DNA from: Phycisphaerales bacterium UBA3190
GTDB lineage: Bacteria; Planctomycetota; Phycisphaerae; Phycisphaerales; UBA1924
Direction of reading: 5' to 3'
DNA length: 64,000 nt
Assembly (NCBI GenBank): GCA_002364005.1
Contig: DEXG01000039.1
Span: 52,513 to 116,512, forward strand
A program made the position numbers and the translations under genes. The notes below the pieces were generated by a model. The model was not told where the DNA came from. It saw only the letters and a list, made by a program, of their open reading frames with translations, and ran no database searches. Position 1 is the stretch's first letter; each line of letters starts with the position of its first letter. Shown here one piece after another: positions 34,894 to 44,103 of this stretch.

Positions 34894-35892
34894 TCAATTT
34901 GCTGCGGCCAGTTTCGTCTGGTTCCGGTACTCACCCGGCGAGATGCCAAACGATCGTTTGAACGCGGCCCCGAAGGCCGTGTCCGATCCGTACCCCAGCC
35001 CGCAACCGATCTCACGGATCGACATGCTCGTCATACTGAGCATGTCCTTTGCCGCGTTCATGCGCAGCTCACGCAGGTGCGACGCGGGCGATACACCCAG
35101 CAGGGACATGAAGCGCGCGTGAAAGCCGCTGCGCGAGAGCCCGGATTCGAGCGCGAGACGCTCAACACTCCAGTCGTGCCCCAGACGCGAACGCATCAGG
35201 GCCAGCACCGGGCCGATGTGCGGGTCTTGCAGCGCCCGCACAGAGCTGCCCGTTGGCGGGGTCTTGGTCAGGTGTGCCCGGATCGCCTCCACGACGATCA
35301 ACGCGATATGGCGGTTGATGCTCGCCCGATCACCTGGGCGATCGGTGCGTGCCTCGTTGCTCAGCCAGTCCACGCAGTGCGACAGACTCCGCTGCTCGTC
35401 ATCATCCCATCGCAGGTGCAGCACCGGGGGCAGCATCTTGCGCACGAACGCGTCTTGAGGGCCCGCGAAGCGGATCGCGGCCCCGAGGTGCTCGGCAGCG
35501 ACCGGGCCCTCGTTGCTGTCAAACCCGCGGTGCGTCCGCATCTGCCCCGGTTCGAGCATGTCGGTGATCGGCTGGGTTTCGGAGTCCTCGCTGGTGCGGA
35601 GCGTGAAGCGATCGCCGCTGAGCACGATGAGCAGGTCGCCCGCTTGCAGCTCGATGCGCCGATTGCCCGGCTCGAGTTCAAAGATCAGGGAGCCGGCGCG
35701 CATGGCGATCAGCCCGCCGCCGGCGACGGGGATCTCGACCCCGAAGGGGTCGCTCAGGCGCGAGAGGCCCGCGAACCAGGCCTCGATACGCAGCTGGTCG
35801 AGCACCTCAGAGACAGCGTCCCCCGCCAGACTCGCTGGCGAGGCGCCGTTTGATGTTGCCCATTCGAAGACGGGATCTTTCGCCATGCCCAT
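34894..35892 (-). CDS. AraC-family transcriptional regulator
   Basis: 332 residues. N-terminal cupin-type sensing domain (about residues 20-200; PVAGGGLIAMRAGSLIFELEPG) of the AraC-binding class, then a C-terminal double helix-turn-helix (about 225-325; WSVERLALESGLSRSGFHARFMSLLGVSPASHLRELRM and IREIGCGLGYGSDTAFGAAFKRSFGISPGEYR). It binds DNA, with ligand response by the cupin domain. It is a single gene converging on the Gln-rich protein; the target is unknown. Confidence 0.93.
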   Translation of the reverse strand: MGMAKDPVFEWATSNGASPASLAGDAVSEVLDQLRIEAWFAGLSRLSDPFGVEIPVAGGGLIAMRAGSLIFELEPGNRRIELQAGDLLIVLSGDRFTLRTSEDSETQPITDMLEPGQMRTHRGFDSNEGPVAAEHLGAAIRFAGPQDAFVRKMLPPVLHLRWDDDEQRSLSHCVDWLSNEARTDRPGDRASINRHIALIVVEAIRAHLTKTPPTGSSVRALQDPHIGPVLALMRSRLGHDWSVERLALESGLSRSGFHARFMSLLGVSPASHLRELRMNAAKDMLSMTSMSIREIGCGLGYGSDTAFGAAFKRSFGISPGEYRNQTKLAAAN

Positions 35893-35951
35893 AGAACGAA
35901 AGCGTTTCCCTTCTATTGCCCGGTAAATCCCCTATTCACACACAGATCAAA

Positions 35952-35981
35952 GAAAAACGCACCCGCCAGTGCGGGTGCGTT
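35952..35981 (-). terminator. Rho-independent terminator after the Bax-inhibitor-like gene
   Basis: Perfect inverted repeat of eleven bases (AACGCACCCGC with GCGGGTGCGTT, four-base loop) with TTTTTC following on the minus strand. It lies 29 bases past the stop at 36010. Confidence 0.88.
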
Positions 35982-36009
35982 GAGGAGATCGTGTTTCAAG
36001 CTGGCCCGA

Positions 36010-36816
36010 TCAGTCGCGGGACTGGAGCTTGCTCAGCAGGCGCAGCAGCTCGATGTAGAGCCAGACGAGGGTGACCATCAGCCCCCACGCGCCGACCCAC
36101 TCCATGTACTTTGGAGCGCCCTGCTGCACGCCCTTCTCGATGAACTGGAAGTCCAGCAGCAGGAACATGCTCGCCAGACCGGCGCAGAGCACGGTGAAGC
36201 CGATGCCCATCATGCCCGTGTCGGCGTAGCCGTTCCAGATCCCGACGCCGAAGATGCTCAGGACCCAGATCAGCAGGGTGTAGCCAATGAGCCCGAAGAG
36301 GGCGGTCATCATGATCTTGCTCAACAGGGGGCCGACCCGGAACACGCCTGTGGCGTACCCGCCCAGCATGACGGCCGTGACGGCAAGCGTCGCGGTCGCG
36401 GCCTGAGCCGCGATCATGGCACCGGGGTTGGTGGACATGCCCTCCTGCATCGGGAGGAAGCGCATCGGGATGATGAAGCTCGCGACGCCGACGAACGCAC
36501 CCTCGAGGATCGCGTGCAGGGGCGCCACGATCGGTGCGGTCCTGGGCGCTTTGTAGATGATGAGCGAAACGACGATGCCCCCGATCAGGGTGGCGATCAT
36601 GACCGGCATGGCCCAACCCGGGATGCCGTTGCCGGCGAGGAAGGAGCTGTTGATCGCTTGCCATGACAGTACGCCCACGACCGCAACGATCGAGAGCAGG
36701 ATGCTCGTGGCCGTGACGGTGCCGCCCAGCGTCATGGTCTTGGCGCGTTCCACGCCGAAGGGTGTTTCTGATTCAAGGACCCGCATCGCGGGGTTTCGTG
36801 ACTGTAATACGCTCAT
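36010..36816 (-). CDS. Bax inhibitor-1/YccA-like membrane protein
   Basis: 268 residues from ATG 36816, with GGGAGA upstream. Seven hydrophobic segments follow a short basic start (MSVLQSRNPAMRVL). Family cues are the N-terminal FGVERAKTMTLGGTV, LEGAFVGVASF, and the C-terminal MEWVGAWGLMVTLVWLYIELLRLLSKL. Members of this COG are inner-membrane proteins related to the TMBIM superfamily; biochemical function in bacteria is unsettled, with calcium leak or protease modulation proposed. A long inverted repeat lies in its leader. Confidence 0.85.
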   Translation of the reverse strand: MSVLQSRNPAMRVLESETPFGVERAKTMTLGGTVTATSILLSIVAVVGVLSWQAINSSFLAGNGIPGWAMPVMIATLIGGIVVSLIIYKAPRTAPIVAPLHAILEGAFVGVASFIIPMRFLPMQEGMSTNPGAMIAAQAATATLAVTAVMLGGYATGVFRVGPLLSKIMMTALFGLIGYTLLIWVLSIFGVGIWNGYADTGMMGIGFTVLCAGLASMFLLLDFQFIEKGVQQGAPKYMEWVGAWGLMVTLVWLYIELLRLLSKLQSRD

Positions 36817-36834
36817 GCGTTTGGTCTCCCATAA

Positions 36835-36877
36835 GAACAAGTGTTCAGCAGCTATTCTACTGCTGAACACGCTTGTT
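36835..36877 (-). promoter_or_regulatory. Long inverted repeat in the leader of the Bax-inhibitor-like gene
   Basis: Perfect eleven-base arms GTGTTCAGCAG/CTGCTGAACAC (36841-36851 and 36860-36870) around an eight-base AT-rich loop, extended by AACAA/TTGTT beyond a two-base bulge. It sits 19 bases upstream of the start codon. It could be the guaB terminator, an operator, or a leader hairpin; there is no clean T-tract. Confidence 0.65.
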
Positions 36878-36976
36878 GGTTCATCGGCTGATCGTGTTTC
36901 AAGACTGCCGATTTGGCACGCGGCGCATACCTATTTAAGAGCGGGCTGAGAAGCCCGTCACCCTCAGATCTAGTGG

Positions 36977-38578
36977 TCAGATCTGGTCGATCGTGTAGTT
37001 GGGCGACTCTTTGGTGATCTTGATGTCGTGCGGGTGGTTCTCGATGACCGTTGCGCCCGAGACCTTGACGAAGCGTGCGTTGGTGCGCATCTCGTCGATG
37101 GTCGCGCAGCCGCAGTAGCCCATCGCCGACCTCAGCCCGCCGACGAGCTGGTAGGCGAACTCGTTGAGCTTGCCGCGGTACGCGACGAGCCCCTCGACAC
37201 CCTCGGGGACAAACTTCTGGGTCTGTTTGCCGCCGCTGAGCAGTTTCTCGGCCTGACGGTACCGATCGGCGCTGCCCGCGTTCATGGCACCCTCCGAGCC
37301 CATGCCGCGGTAGCTCTTGTATCGGCGTCCGCCGCTGATCACCAGCTCGCCCGGCGATTCGTCGAGGCCGGCAAAGAGGGAGCCCATCATGACGCAGTGG
37401 GCCCCGGCGCCGATGGCCTTGGCGATGTCGCCGCTGAGCCGGATCCCGCCGTCGGCGATCACCGTCACATCGCTGTTGATGCTCGCCAGTCCCTCGACGG
37501 CGTTCATGATCGCGGTGATCTGAGGCATGCCCACACCGGTTACCACGCGGGTGGTGCAGATCGAGCCCGGCCCGATACCAACCTTCACAGCATCAGCCCC
37601 GGCCTCGGCCAGCGCGATCGCGGCTTCGCCGGTGGCGATGTTGCCGGCGATGACACCGATGTCGTACTGCTGCTTGATGGCCCGGACGGTGTCGATGACT
37701 GCGCCCGAGTGGCCGTGGGCTGTGTCGACCACCAGCACATCGACCTCGGCTTCGATCAGTGCCTCGACGCGGTCGAACTGGTTGGGTCCGACGGCCGCGC
37801 CCACACGCAGACGCCCACGCTGATCGACGCAGGCGTTGGGGAACTGGCTCTGACGCTCGATGTCCCGCATGGTGATGAGCCCGGACAGGCAGCCCTGGGC
37901 ATCGACGAGCAGCAGCTTCTCGACCTTGAGTTCGTTGAGGATGCCCTCGGCCTGGGCGAGGTTGGTGCCCTCCTGCGCGGTGACGAGGTTCTCGCTCGTC
38001 ATCACATCGCGGATGGGCGTGTTCTGGTTCTGGGCGAACTTGAGGTCGCGCCGGGTCAGGATGCCCAGCAGGCGTCCCTTGGAGCGCAGGTCCTGCGAGC
38101 CGTCCTCGGTGATTGGGAAGCCCGAGACATTGTGCTCGATCATCAGCTCGATGGCCCGGCTGATCGGGTCATCGGGGCCCAGGGTGATCGGGTCGGTGAT
38201 CACGCCGTTGGCGCTGCGCTTGACCTTGATCACCTCGCGTGCCTGCGACTCGATGTCGAGGTTCTTGTGGATGATCCCGATCCCGCCCTCCTGCGCCAGC
38301 GCGATGGCCAGTTCGGACTCGGTGACCGTGTCCATGGGTGCGGAGACCATGGGGAAGTTGAGCGTGATGTCCTTGGTCAGGCGTGTCGAGGTGTTGGCCG
38401 TGGCCGGCATGACGCTCGAGGCCTGCGGGATCAGCAGCACATCGTCGAAGGTAATGCCCTCCATGACGATCTTGCCCGCCTGCTGGGACAGATGAGACGG
38501 CGAAGCCCCCGTCTGCGAAGCGTGCTGCTCGCCGGCGGGGTTGTTGCTATTCGGCTGTGTTTTTGTGATGGTCTCCAT
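36977..38578 (-). CDS. guaB: Inosine-5'-monophosphate dehydrogenase
   Basis: 533 residues from ATG 38578. Catalytic (beta/alpha)8 barrel with GITFDDVLLIPQ, DTAHGHS, and active-site Cys341 in GIGPGSICTTRVVTG; flap and end are GMGSEGAMN...FVPEGVEGLV. A CBS pair is inserted at about residues 125-245. The enzyme oxidises IMP to XMP with NAD+, the rate-limiting step of GTP synthesis. The start gives about 30 extra Gln/Ser/Asn-rich residues compared with E. coli; an internal ATG at 38464 (Met39) would give a normal length. Confidence 0.96.
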   Translation of the reverse strand: METITKTQPNSNNPAGEQHASQTGASPSHLSQQAGKIVMEGITFDDVLLIPQASSVMPATANTSTRLTKDITLNFPMVSAPMDTVTESELAIALAQEGGIGIIHKNLDIESQAREVIKVKRSANGVITDPITLGPDDPISRAIELMIEHNVSGFPITEDGSQDLRSKGRLLGILTRRDLKFAQNQNTPIRDVMTSENLVTAQEGTNLAQAEGILNELKVEKLLLVDAQGCLSGLITMRDIERQSQFPNACVDQRGRLRVGAAVGPNQFDRVEALIEAEVDVLVVDTAHGHSGAVIDTVRAIKQQYDIGVIAGNIATGEAAIALAEAGADAVKVGIGPGSICTTRVVTGVGMPQITAIMNAVEGLASINSDVTVIADGGIRLSGDIAKAIGAGAHCVMMGSLFAGLDESPGELVISGGRRYKSYRGMGSEGAMNAGSADRYRQAEKLLSGGKQTQKFVPEGVEGLVAYRGKLNEFAYQLVGGLRSAMGYCGCATIDEMRTNARFVKVSGATVIENHPHDIKITKESPNYTIDQI

Positions 38579-38668
38579 GAGAGAGTATCCCACCCTGGTG
38601 CTCGTCTGTCCACCATTGCGGGTCCGAATGCGCCCATCTGTGTGCGTTTCTGACTATTGTGGCTGCAG

Positions 38669-40822
38669 ATGCCCACGCCACTGCCCGACAACCCGCTTAT
38701 GGACCTGCCTCGTAACGATCTCGCCTTCGATCCGGCGCACCCGAAACCGGGTGCGGGCCAGCGCGAATGGGTGCTGGCTGATGCCCGGGGCGGCTTTGCG
38801 ATGGGCACGGCGCAGGGCACGCCCACACGCCGATACCACGCGATGCTCGTCACGCCGCTGGCCCCGCCCGTGCGGCGGTGGTCGATGCTCACCGCGATCG
38901 ACGAGCACCTGCATGTCCCCGTCGGCGGGCAGTGCTCGTGCGACCTTGGTGTTCGCCTGACCCCGTTCTGCTTCGCGACTTCCGATACCCCGCTAAAGCC
39001 CAGCGTGTACCTGCACGCCTTCACCCATGAATCGGGGAGGTGTGTTTGGGATTACGCCATCCCGACCCAGGTGGGGATCATCCGGGTGCGTAAGACCCTG
39101 ACGCTGGGCCAGCGTGCCGACGCGTGCCGCATCGAGTACGAGATTGAGTCGGGCGTGCACTCGCCCGAGCCTGGACACCCGGTGACCCTGACCCTGCGTC
39201 CGCTGCTGGCGATGCGGGACTTCCACGAACTCAATCACCCGGGAACGCTCAGTGCGGATTCGATCCGGGTTGAGTCGTTCCAGGAGCCGGCGGTGGAGGG
39301 GCTGCGGGCCACGCGTGAGGGGGTTGATCGTTCGCTTGCGATTCGGGGGATTCATCTCAGCGCCACGCCCGCCCCGGATGTCTGGCATGATCTGCGCTAC
39401 GACCACGAGACTCAACGCGGGCAGTCCGATCGAGAGGATCTCTTCTGCCCCGGGACTTTCTCCTGTGTCATCGAGCCGCTGACCACCACGATCGTGAGTC
39501 TCGAGGTCAGCTTGGGGGATCGGGCGACATTCGACTGGGAAGGCGACCTGAGCACGCGTCGATCGCGGGTCCGGTCGTCCATCGATCACGCTTTGTCGGG
39601 CGCGGGCAACCCGGCGGACGCATCGGTCCGCGAGCACATCGCCCAGCTCGCTGCCGCGGGGGATGACTTCGTTGTCGATCGGGCGGTCGAGGGCATCGAA
39701 TCGCGTTCGATCATCGCGGGGTACCCCTGGTTCAGCGACTGGGGGCGTGACACCATGATCAGTCTGCCCGGGCTTCTGCTTACGACCGGGCGGTTCGAGG
39801 AAGCCCGCCTCTGCCTGCGCACCTTTGCCAGCGCCTGCCGCGATGGGCTGATCCCCAACCGCTTCGACGATTTCGATGGCCCGGCCCATTACAACACTGT
39901 CGATGCCCCGCTCTGGTTCGTGCACGCCTGCGATCGCTGGGCGCACGCGACGGGCAAGGCCCTCGATCCGGAGCTGATCGACGCGTGCGATGACATCATC
40001 GATTCGTATACCCGGGGCACGATCAATAAGATCGGGCTCGACGGGCATGATGCCCTCATCCGGGCCGGTGATGCCAAGACCCAGCTGACATGGATGGACG
40101 CGCTGCGTGACGGGGTCGCCTTCACCCCGCGCCACGGCAAGCCCATCGAGATCAACGCCCTCTGGGTCAACGCCCTGCGTGCCCGCGCGCGGATGGGCTC
40201 GATCAGCGAGTCCCGTACCGAGCAGCTGCACCACATGGCCGACCACGCGCAGCGATCGATGCTGACGCTGATGGGCGACGGGCCGCACGGCGGGCTCATC
40301 GACTGCATCACCCCGGTCAGCGGGGTGCGCAGCTTCAGCTGGCAGCGCAGCGACGAGTGTCGGCCCAACCAGGTCTTCGCCTGCTCGCTGCCGCACCTCA
40401 ACCTTCCCGGGCATGTGCTTCAGGGGTCGTTGGGGGCGATTGATCGCACACTGCGGACGCCGGTTGGGCTGCGGACGCTCAGCTCCGATCATCCAAGCTA
40501 TGTGCCGCACTACCGGGGTGATATGACCGATCGCGACCGGGCGTACCACAACGGTACGGTCTGGCCCTGGCTGCTGGGTGCCTATTGCGAGGGCATCATG
40601 CGTCACGCGGGCTTCGACGAGGCCTCAAGGTCTCGTGCGAAGGGGTTGTTGGTGGGGCTGGCCAGCCAGATGCAGGTCGATTCGATCGGCTCGTTGTTTG
40701 AGATTTACGACGCCGAGCCCGATGACCATGGAAAACACGCCCCGCAGGGCTGTCCTGCGCAGGCGTGGTCGATCGCAGAAACCCTGCGTGTGCTGGTGAT
40801 GTCATCCAAGGGCCAGGATTAG
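38669..40822 (+). CDS. Glycogen debranching enzyme, amylo-alpha-1,6-glucosidase type
   Basis: 717 residues from ATG 38669; Met at 38699 is an alternative start. An N-terminal beta-sandwich (about 20-270) with REWVLADARGGFAMGTAQG and RRYHAMLV is followed by an alpha/alpha barrel (about 300-715) with AGYPWFSDWGRDTMISLPGLLL, the acidic catalytic pocket, then NRFDDFDGPAHYNTVDAPLWFV and DRAYHNGTVWPWLLGAY. Matches the bacterial/archaeal GDE family. It hydrolyses alpha-1,6 branch points of glycogen in the cytosol. Its stop overlaps the stop of the converging small gene. Confidence 0.94.
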   Translation: MPTPLPDNPLMDLPRNDLAFDPAHPKPGAGQREWVLADARGGFAMGTAQGTPTRRYHAMLVTPLAPPVRRWSMLTAIDEHLHVPVGGQCSCDLGVRLTPFCFATSDTPLKPSVYLHAFTHESGRCVWDYAIPTQVGIIRVRKTLTLGQRADACRIEYEIESGVHSPEPGHPVTLTLRPLLAMRDFHELNHPGTLSADSIRVESFQEPAVEGLRATREGVDRSLAIRGIHLSATPAPDVWHDLRYDHETQRGQSDREDLFCPGTFSCVIEPLTTTIVSLEVSLGDRATFDWEGDLSTRRSRVRSSIDHALSGAGNPADASVREHIAQLAAAGDDFVVDRAVEGIESRSIIAGYPWFSDWGRDTMISLPGLLLTTGRFEEARLCLRTFASACRDGLIPNRFDDFDGPAHYNTVDAPLWFVHACDRWAHATGKALDPELIDACDDIIDSYTRGTINKIGLDGHDALIRAGDAKTQLTWMDALRDGVAFTPRHGKPIEINALWVNALRARARMGSISESRTEQLHHMADHAQRSMLTLMGDGPHGGLIDCITPVSGVRSFSWQRSDECRPNQVFACSLPHLNLPGHVLQGSLGAIDRTLRTPVGLRTLSSDHPSYVPHYRGDMTDRDRAYHNGTVWPWLLGAYCEGIMRHAGFDEASRSRAKGLLVGLASQMQVDSIGSLFEIYDAEPDDHGKHAPQGCPAQAWSIAETLRVLVMSSKGQD

Positions 40823-41061
40823 CTGTTCCGTCTGCCAGGCCCGGCATTGAGCAGCCGCTCGCCATCATCCGGCGTCATCGAACCCTCGGCGATGTATGCG
40901 GCGATCTCCCGGCGCGATTTTTCGACATTCGAGCTGATCACCATCTTCCGCACCGCACTGAACACGATCGCGACGACGGCGATGATGGTGCCGGTCCCGA
41001 AGATGATCATCGGGATAAACAGGTCCTCGTCGCTGGTCAGGTTGTGGATCACCTCGTTCAT
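40819..41061 (-). CDS. Small membrane protein with SHOCT-like tail (copy 3)
   Basis: 80 residues from ATG 41061. One membrane helix (LFIPMIIFGTGTIIAVVAIVFSAV, about 14-37) followed by a cytoplasmic tail SRREIAAYIAEGSMTPDDGERLLNAG. The tail matches the short helical-hairpin (SHOCT-like) pattern: a basic-acidic helix, EGS-M-(T/S)P turn and ERLL helix. It is the last of three tandem paralogues (41401-41643, 41096-41380, this one). Function is unknown; such domains often mediate oligomerisation next to membrane segments. Confidence 0.82.
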   Translation of the reverse strand: MNEVIHNLTSDEDLFIPMIIFGTGTIIAVVAIVFSAVRKMVISSNVEKSRREIAAYIAEGSMTPDDGERLLNAGPGRRNS

Positions 41062-41095
41062 GCGTGCGTTCTTTCTGTGTGTGCGTGTGCGTGGC

Positions 41096-41380
41096 TCAGG
41101 TTGCCGAGCAGTACTTGGCGTCGCGTGCCATCGCAACATCGGTCGAGTTTTTGGGATTCCCGGCGTTGAGCAGGCGTTCGCCGTCTTCGGCGCTGATCGA
41201 GCCCTCTGCGATGTACGCGGCGATCTCGCGGCGTGACTTCTCGCGCTCCTTGACATGGGTCGCCTTGGTGATTGAGCCGAAGAAAATCCCGAAGAGGGCG
41301 ATGAGTCCGCCGATCCCGAAGATCATGGCGATCGTGAACATGCCCCGATCGCTGGTGATGTTGAGCATAATTTCTTGCAT
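41096..41380 (-). CDS. Small membrane protein with SHOCT-like tail (copy 2)
   Basis: 94 residues from ATG 41380. Membrane helix FTIAMIFGIGGLIALFGIFFGSI (about 15-37), then KSRREIAAYIAEGSISAEDGERLLNAG and a 20-residue extension ending DAKYCSAT that the other copies lack. The core tail is nearly identical to copy 3, indicating recent duplication. Start 20 bases after copy 1's stop and stop 34 bases before copy 3's start. Confidence 0.82.
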   Translation of the reverse strand: MQEIMLNITSDRGMFTIAMIFGIGGLIALFGIFFGSITKATHVKEREKSRREIAAYIAEGSISAEDGERLLNAGNPKNSTDVAMARDAKYCSAT

Positions 41381-41400
41381 TGTGAGTCCCTGTGTGTGTG

Positions 41401-41643
41401 TCAGCCGCACATATTGACGCCGTTGTTTCGTTTTCCTGCTGCGAGCAGCCGCTCGCCCTGTTCGGGAGACATCGATCCCTCTGCGATGTAAGCCGCAACC
41501 TCTCGCCGTGTGCGTTCGTGCGAGAGCCGAGCAATCATGCCGGTCAGTGCTTTGATCACCGAGACGAGTGTGATCGAGCCCGCGATGACGAGCACGATGA
41601 ACAGTTCTTCTTTCATGATGATCTGATTGAGGGTGTCTTCCAT
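41401..41643 (-). CDS. Small membrane protein with SHOCT-like tail (copy 1)
   Basis: 80 residues from ATG 41643. Membrane helix ELFIVLVIAGSITLVSVIKALTGMI (about 12-36), then RTRREVAAYIAEGSMSPEQGERLLAAG and a Cys near the end (NNGVNMCG). It is first in the minus-strand trio, and the three are probably co-transcribed from a promoter in 41644-42068. The helix and tail align with the other two copies; only the linker varies. Confidence 0.82.
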   Translation of the reverse strand: MEDTLNQIIMKEELFIVLVIAGSITLVSVIKALTGMIARLSHERTRREVAAYIAEGSMSPEQGERLLAAGKRNNGVNMCG

Positions 41644-42068
41644 GGTGTTTCTCCAGGCCGGGCGTGTATCGGCAGCGATGCCCATACGACGCTTGTCGGC
41701 TCTGACCTGATTGGGATAACGCCCGCTCAGGTTTCAGCCAAGGGCTCTTGGCAGAGCGATTGTACACGAAAAGCGTGAATTCCGAGCAGAAACGGCACCA
41801 ATGACGCTCAATCGGGCATCGCCGGGCCAGGCGAAGCCGGTTGGGCGTGTGTGCTGGCGTTTGGGGTCTGCGTTTCCCAACCAGCCCGATCGGTTCTGAT
41901 CTGGCAGGAACGGGATTGGAATGATGATCATATTTTCGTCATTGGTATTCAGTTCATTACCGGTTTCTGATAGCGTATTGCTGAACAAGTTGTGATCGGA
42001 TGTTTGAGATCCTTGTGCGTACTGGGGAGTAACGCGGGGGGGAGCCCGCGTGATGCTAGGGGAAGCTG
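41644..42068. other. Divergent intergenic region without a gene
   Basis: 425 bases between the small-protein trio (minus) and the first FG-GAP gene (plus). The part at 41920-42000 is AT-rich, as expected for promoters. An AGGGGAAGC ribosome site for the plus-strand gene ends the region. I saw no RNA gene or repeat; -35/-10 boxes could not be assigned with confidence. Confidence 0.5.
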
Positions 42069-43817
42069 ATGCGTAGCCGATTTTGTCGTGGATCACGGTC
42101 GTCATTGACTCGTTTTCAGGGCGGTTCGTCTGCGCTGATGCGTGCGGGGATGCTGTTTGTGTCGCTTGGGGTTGGTGCTGGCTCAGTGCATGCAGGGCCC
42201 ATGAACTTCACCAGCGAGGGGATTGCACGCGGTGTGCCGTTCCGGCTGGGTTTCAACTATCATCAGGTCGGCGCAGGCAACATGCTCGTCGATCTCGATA
42301 ACGACAAAGACCTCGATATCGTCATCGCAGGCGGGCTCGGGGGCTCTTGGGGTATCTACGAGAACGACGGCACCGGGCACTTTACCGATGTGACGGCCAT
42401 GACCGGGATCACGCCCATGATCAACGCCTCGGGGCTGTCGGCGGCGGACTATGACAACGATGGGGACCTGGATATCCATGTCCCGGGCTGGTTCGAGCCC
42501 AGCAAACTGTACCGGAACAACGGGGACTGGACCTTCACCGATGTGGCCGCCGAGGCCGGCGTCGATCTCAGCGCCCCGTCCATGGCGGCCGCGTGGGGCG
42601 ACTACGACCAGGACGGCTGGCTTGATCTGTACGCGGCGGTGCGGACTTTCACTGACAATGTCGAGATCGAGAACCACTTCTATAAGAACAACGGCGACGG
42701 GACCTTCACCGATGTGGCCGTCGAGCTGGGGGTTGAGGCGATGGGCGACCCGTCGTGCATCCCGGCCTTCTTTGACTTTGACCGCGACGGGGACGATGAC
42801 ATCTACATCGGGACCGACAAGGGCAGCGACGACCCGGATGGGCGACTGCTCCACAACAAGCTCTACCGGAACAACGGCGACGGTACCTTCTATAACGCGA
42901 CTTACGATGCCGGCGTCGAGGCCTATATCTTCTGTATGGGCATCGCGGTGGGGGACCTGAACTTCGACGGGCTCTTTGACCTGTACCTCACCAACATCAT
43001 GCAGGGCAATATTTTGTATATGCATAACGGGGACGGCACCTACAGCGACCAGACCATCCCCTCGGGCATGGCCAGCCACCGCGTTGGCTGGGGCACGGTG
43101 TTCGCCGATTTCGACAACGACACGCACCTGGATAACTATGTCTGCAACATCCAAGAGCCCAACCGGCTCTATCGGGGCAAGGCGGTCGCCGACTGGCCCC
43201 TCGTTGACGAGGCACCCGAGGCGGGTGTGGATGTCTTCTGGGATACATACTGCGTCTCGGTCGGGGATGTCGACAACGACGGCGACCTGGACATGCTCGT
43301 GGGCAATACCAATCGCCGGGTGAACCTGTTCATCAACAACTCGTCGGATGCCAAGAGCAACAACTGGGTTCGCCTCGATGTCGAAGGCGCCACGCTCAAC
43401 CGCTATGGCATCGGGACCTGTGTCGAGGTCGATGCGGGGGGCAAGACCCAGACACGCGAGGTTCGCAGTGGCACCAACTACAAGTCCCAAGATGAGTTCA
43501 CCTTGCACTACGGGCTGGGGGCGCACGAGAAGATTTCCGAGGTGCGTGTTTATGTGCCCGGCGGCGGGATGCGGGTCCTGACGAACATGCCGGCCAACCA
43601 CCGTTGGACGATTTATACGCCCGAGCGGATGGGCGATGTTAATAACGACGGGATGATCAGCGTCGATGAGATCCGTCAAGCCATGAACGCTCGCACGGGC
43701 CCTGGGGGAGTGCTGACTCCTGGCAACGAGATCTTCGACATGGACGGGGATTTCGACATCGATACGGCCGACATCCAGCTGATGGGCATCGGCGTGCTCG
43801 AGCCGACGCCCCGTTGA
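42069..43817 (+). CDS. Secreted FG-GAP/VCBS-repeat protein with ASPIC/UnbV and dockerin-like ends (copy 1)
   Basis: 582 residues from ATG 42069 (AGGGGAAGC upstream). A basic start and signal end near GSVHAG at about residue 43. About six FG-GAP/VCBS repeats follow, each with a calcium-type loop such as DLDNDKDLDIVIAG, DYDNDGDLDIHVPG, DFDRDGDDDIYIG and NNGDGTFTDV (about 60-420). The ASPIC/UnbV domain spans about 440-515 (NRYGIGTCVEVDAGG..., LHYGLGAHEKISEVRV). The end (GDVNNDGMISVDEI and DMDGDFDIDTADIQLMG) looks like a dockerin pair. Predicted extracellular beta-propeller. Tandem paralogue of 44104-45798. Confidence 0.92.
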   Translation: MRSRFCRGSRSSLTRFQGGSSALMRAGMLFVSLGVGAGSVHAGPMNFTSEGIARGVPFRLGFNYHQVGAGNMLVDLDNDKDLDIVIAGGLGGSWGIYENDGTGHFTDVTAMTGITPMINASGLSAADYDNDGDLDIHVPGWFEPSKLYRNNGDWTFTDVAAEAGVDLSAPSMAAAWGDYDQDGWLDLYAAVRTFTDNVEIENHFYKNNGDGTFTDVAVELGVEAMGDPSCIPAFFDFDRDGDDDIYIGTDKGSDDPDGRLLHNKLYRNNGDGTFYNATYDAGVEAYIFCMGIAVGDLNFDGLFDLYLTNIMQGNILYMHNGDGTYSDQTIPSGMASHRVGWGTVFADFDNDTHLDNYVCNIQEPNRLYRGKAVADWPLVDEAPEAGVDVFWDTYCVSVGDVDNDGDLDMLVGNTNRRVNLFINNSSDAKSNNWVRLDVEGATLNRYGIGTCVEVDAGGKTQTREVRSGTNYKSQDEFTLHYGLGAHEKISEVRVYVPGGGMRVLTNMPANHRWTIYTPERMGDVNNDGMISVDEIRQAMNARTGPGGVLTPGNEIFDMDGDFDIDTADIQLMGIGVLEPTPR

Positions 43818-44103
43818 AAGCGGGTTCGGGCCAGCTCTTGGTGGTTGGTAAACGAGTGTTGGAGTTTCTAAGGTCTGGTCGAGTGTGCTTTGGATGCTTG
43901 GTCCAGCCGATTTGTACTGATCTTTGACAGGAGGGGCTTCCATTGCGTCGCTCAATCGGGTAACTTGGATACGCCGAAGAGGGGCTTCCTGAGTCGTTAG
44001 GGAGCTTTATGTGCGAATGCCGGGCAGGTGTACTGCATCGCCGGCTTCGTGGGGTACCTCAGATCGGATTCGAGATCGGTTGAGAGATAGGAGAGCTGCG
44101 CAC
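43818..44103. other. Intergenic region between the FG-GAP paralogues
   Basis: 286 bases with no gene. A ten-base direct repeat (AGGGGCTTCC near 43932 and 43980) is the only pattern seen. The second gene's leader ends with TAGGAGAG. Confidence 0.45.

Noticed and set aside
37028..38653. Plus-strand frame of 541 codons opposite guaB
   Set aside because: guaB has all IMP dehydrogenase motifs; the opposite frame is compositional.
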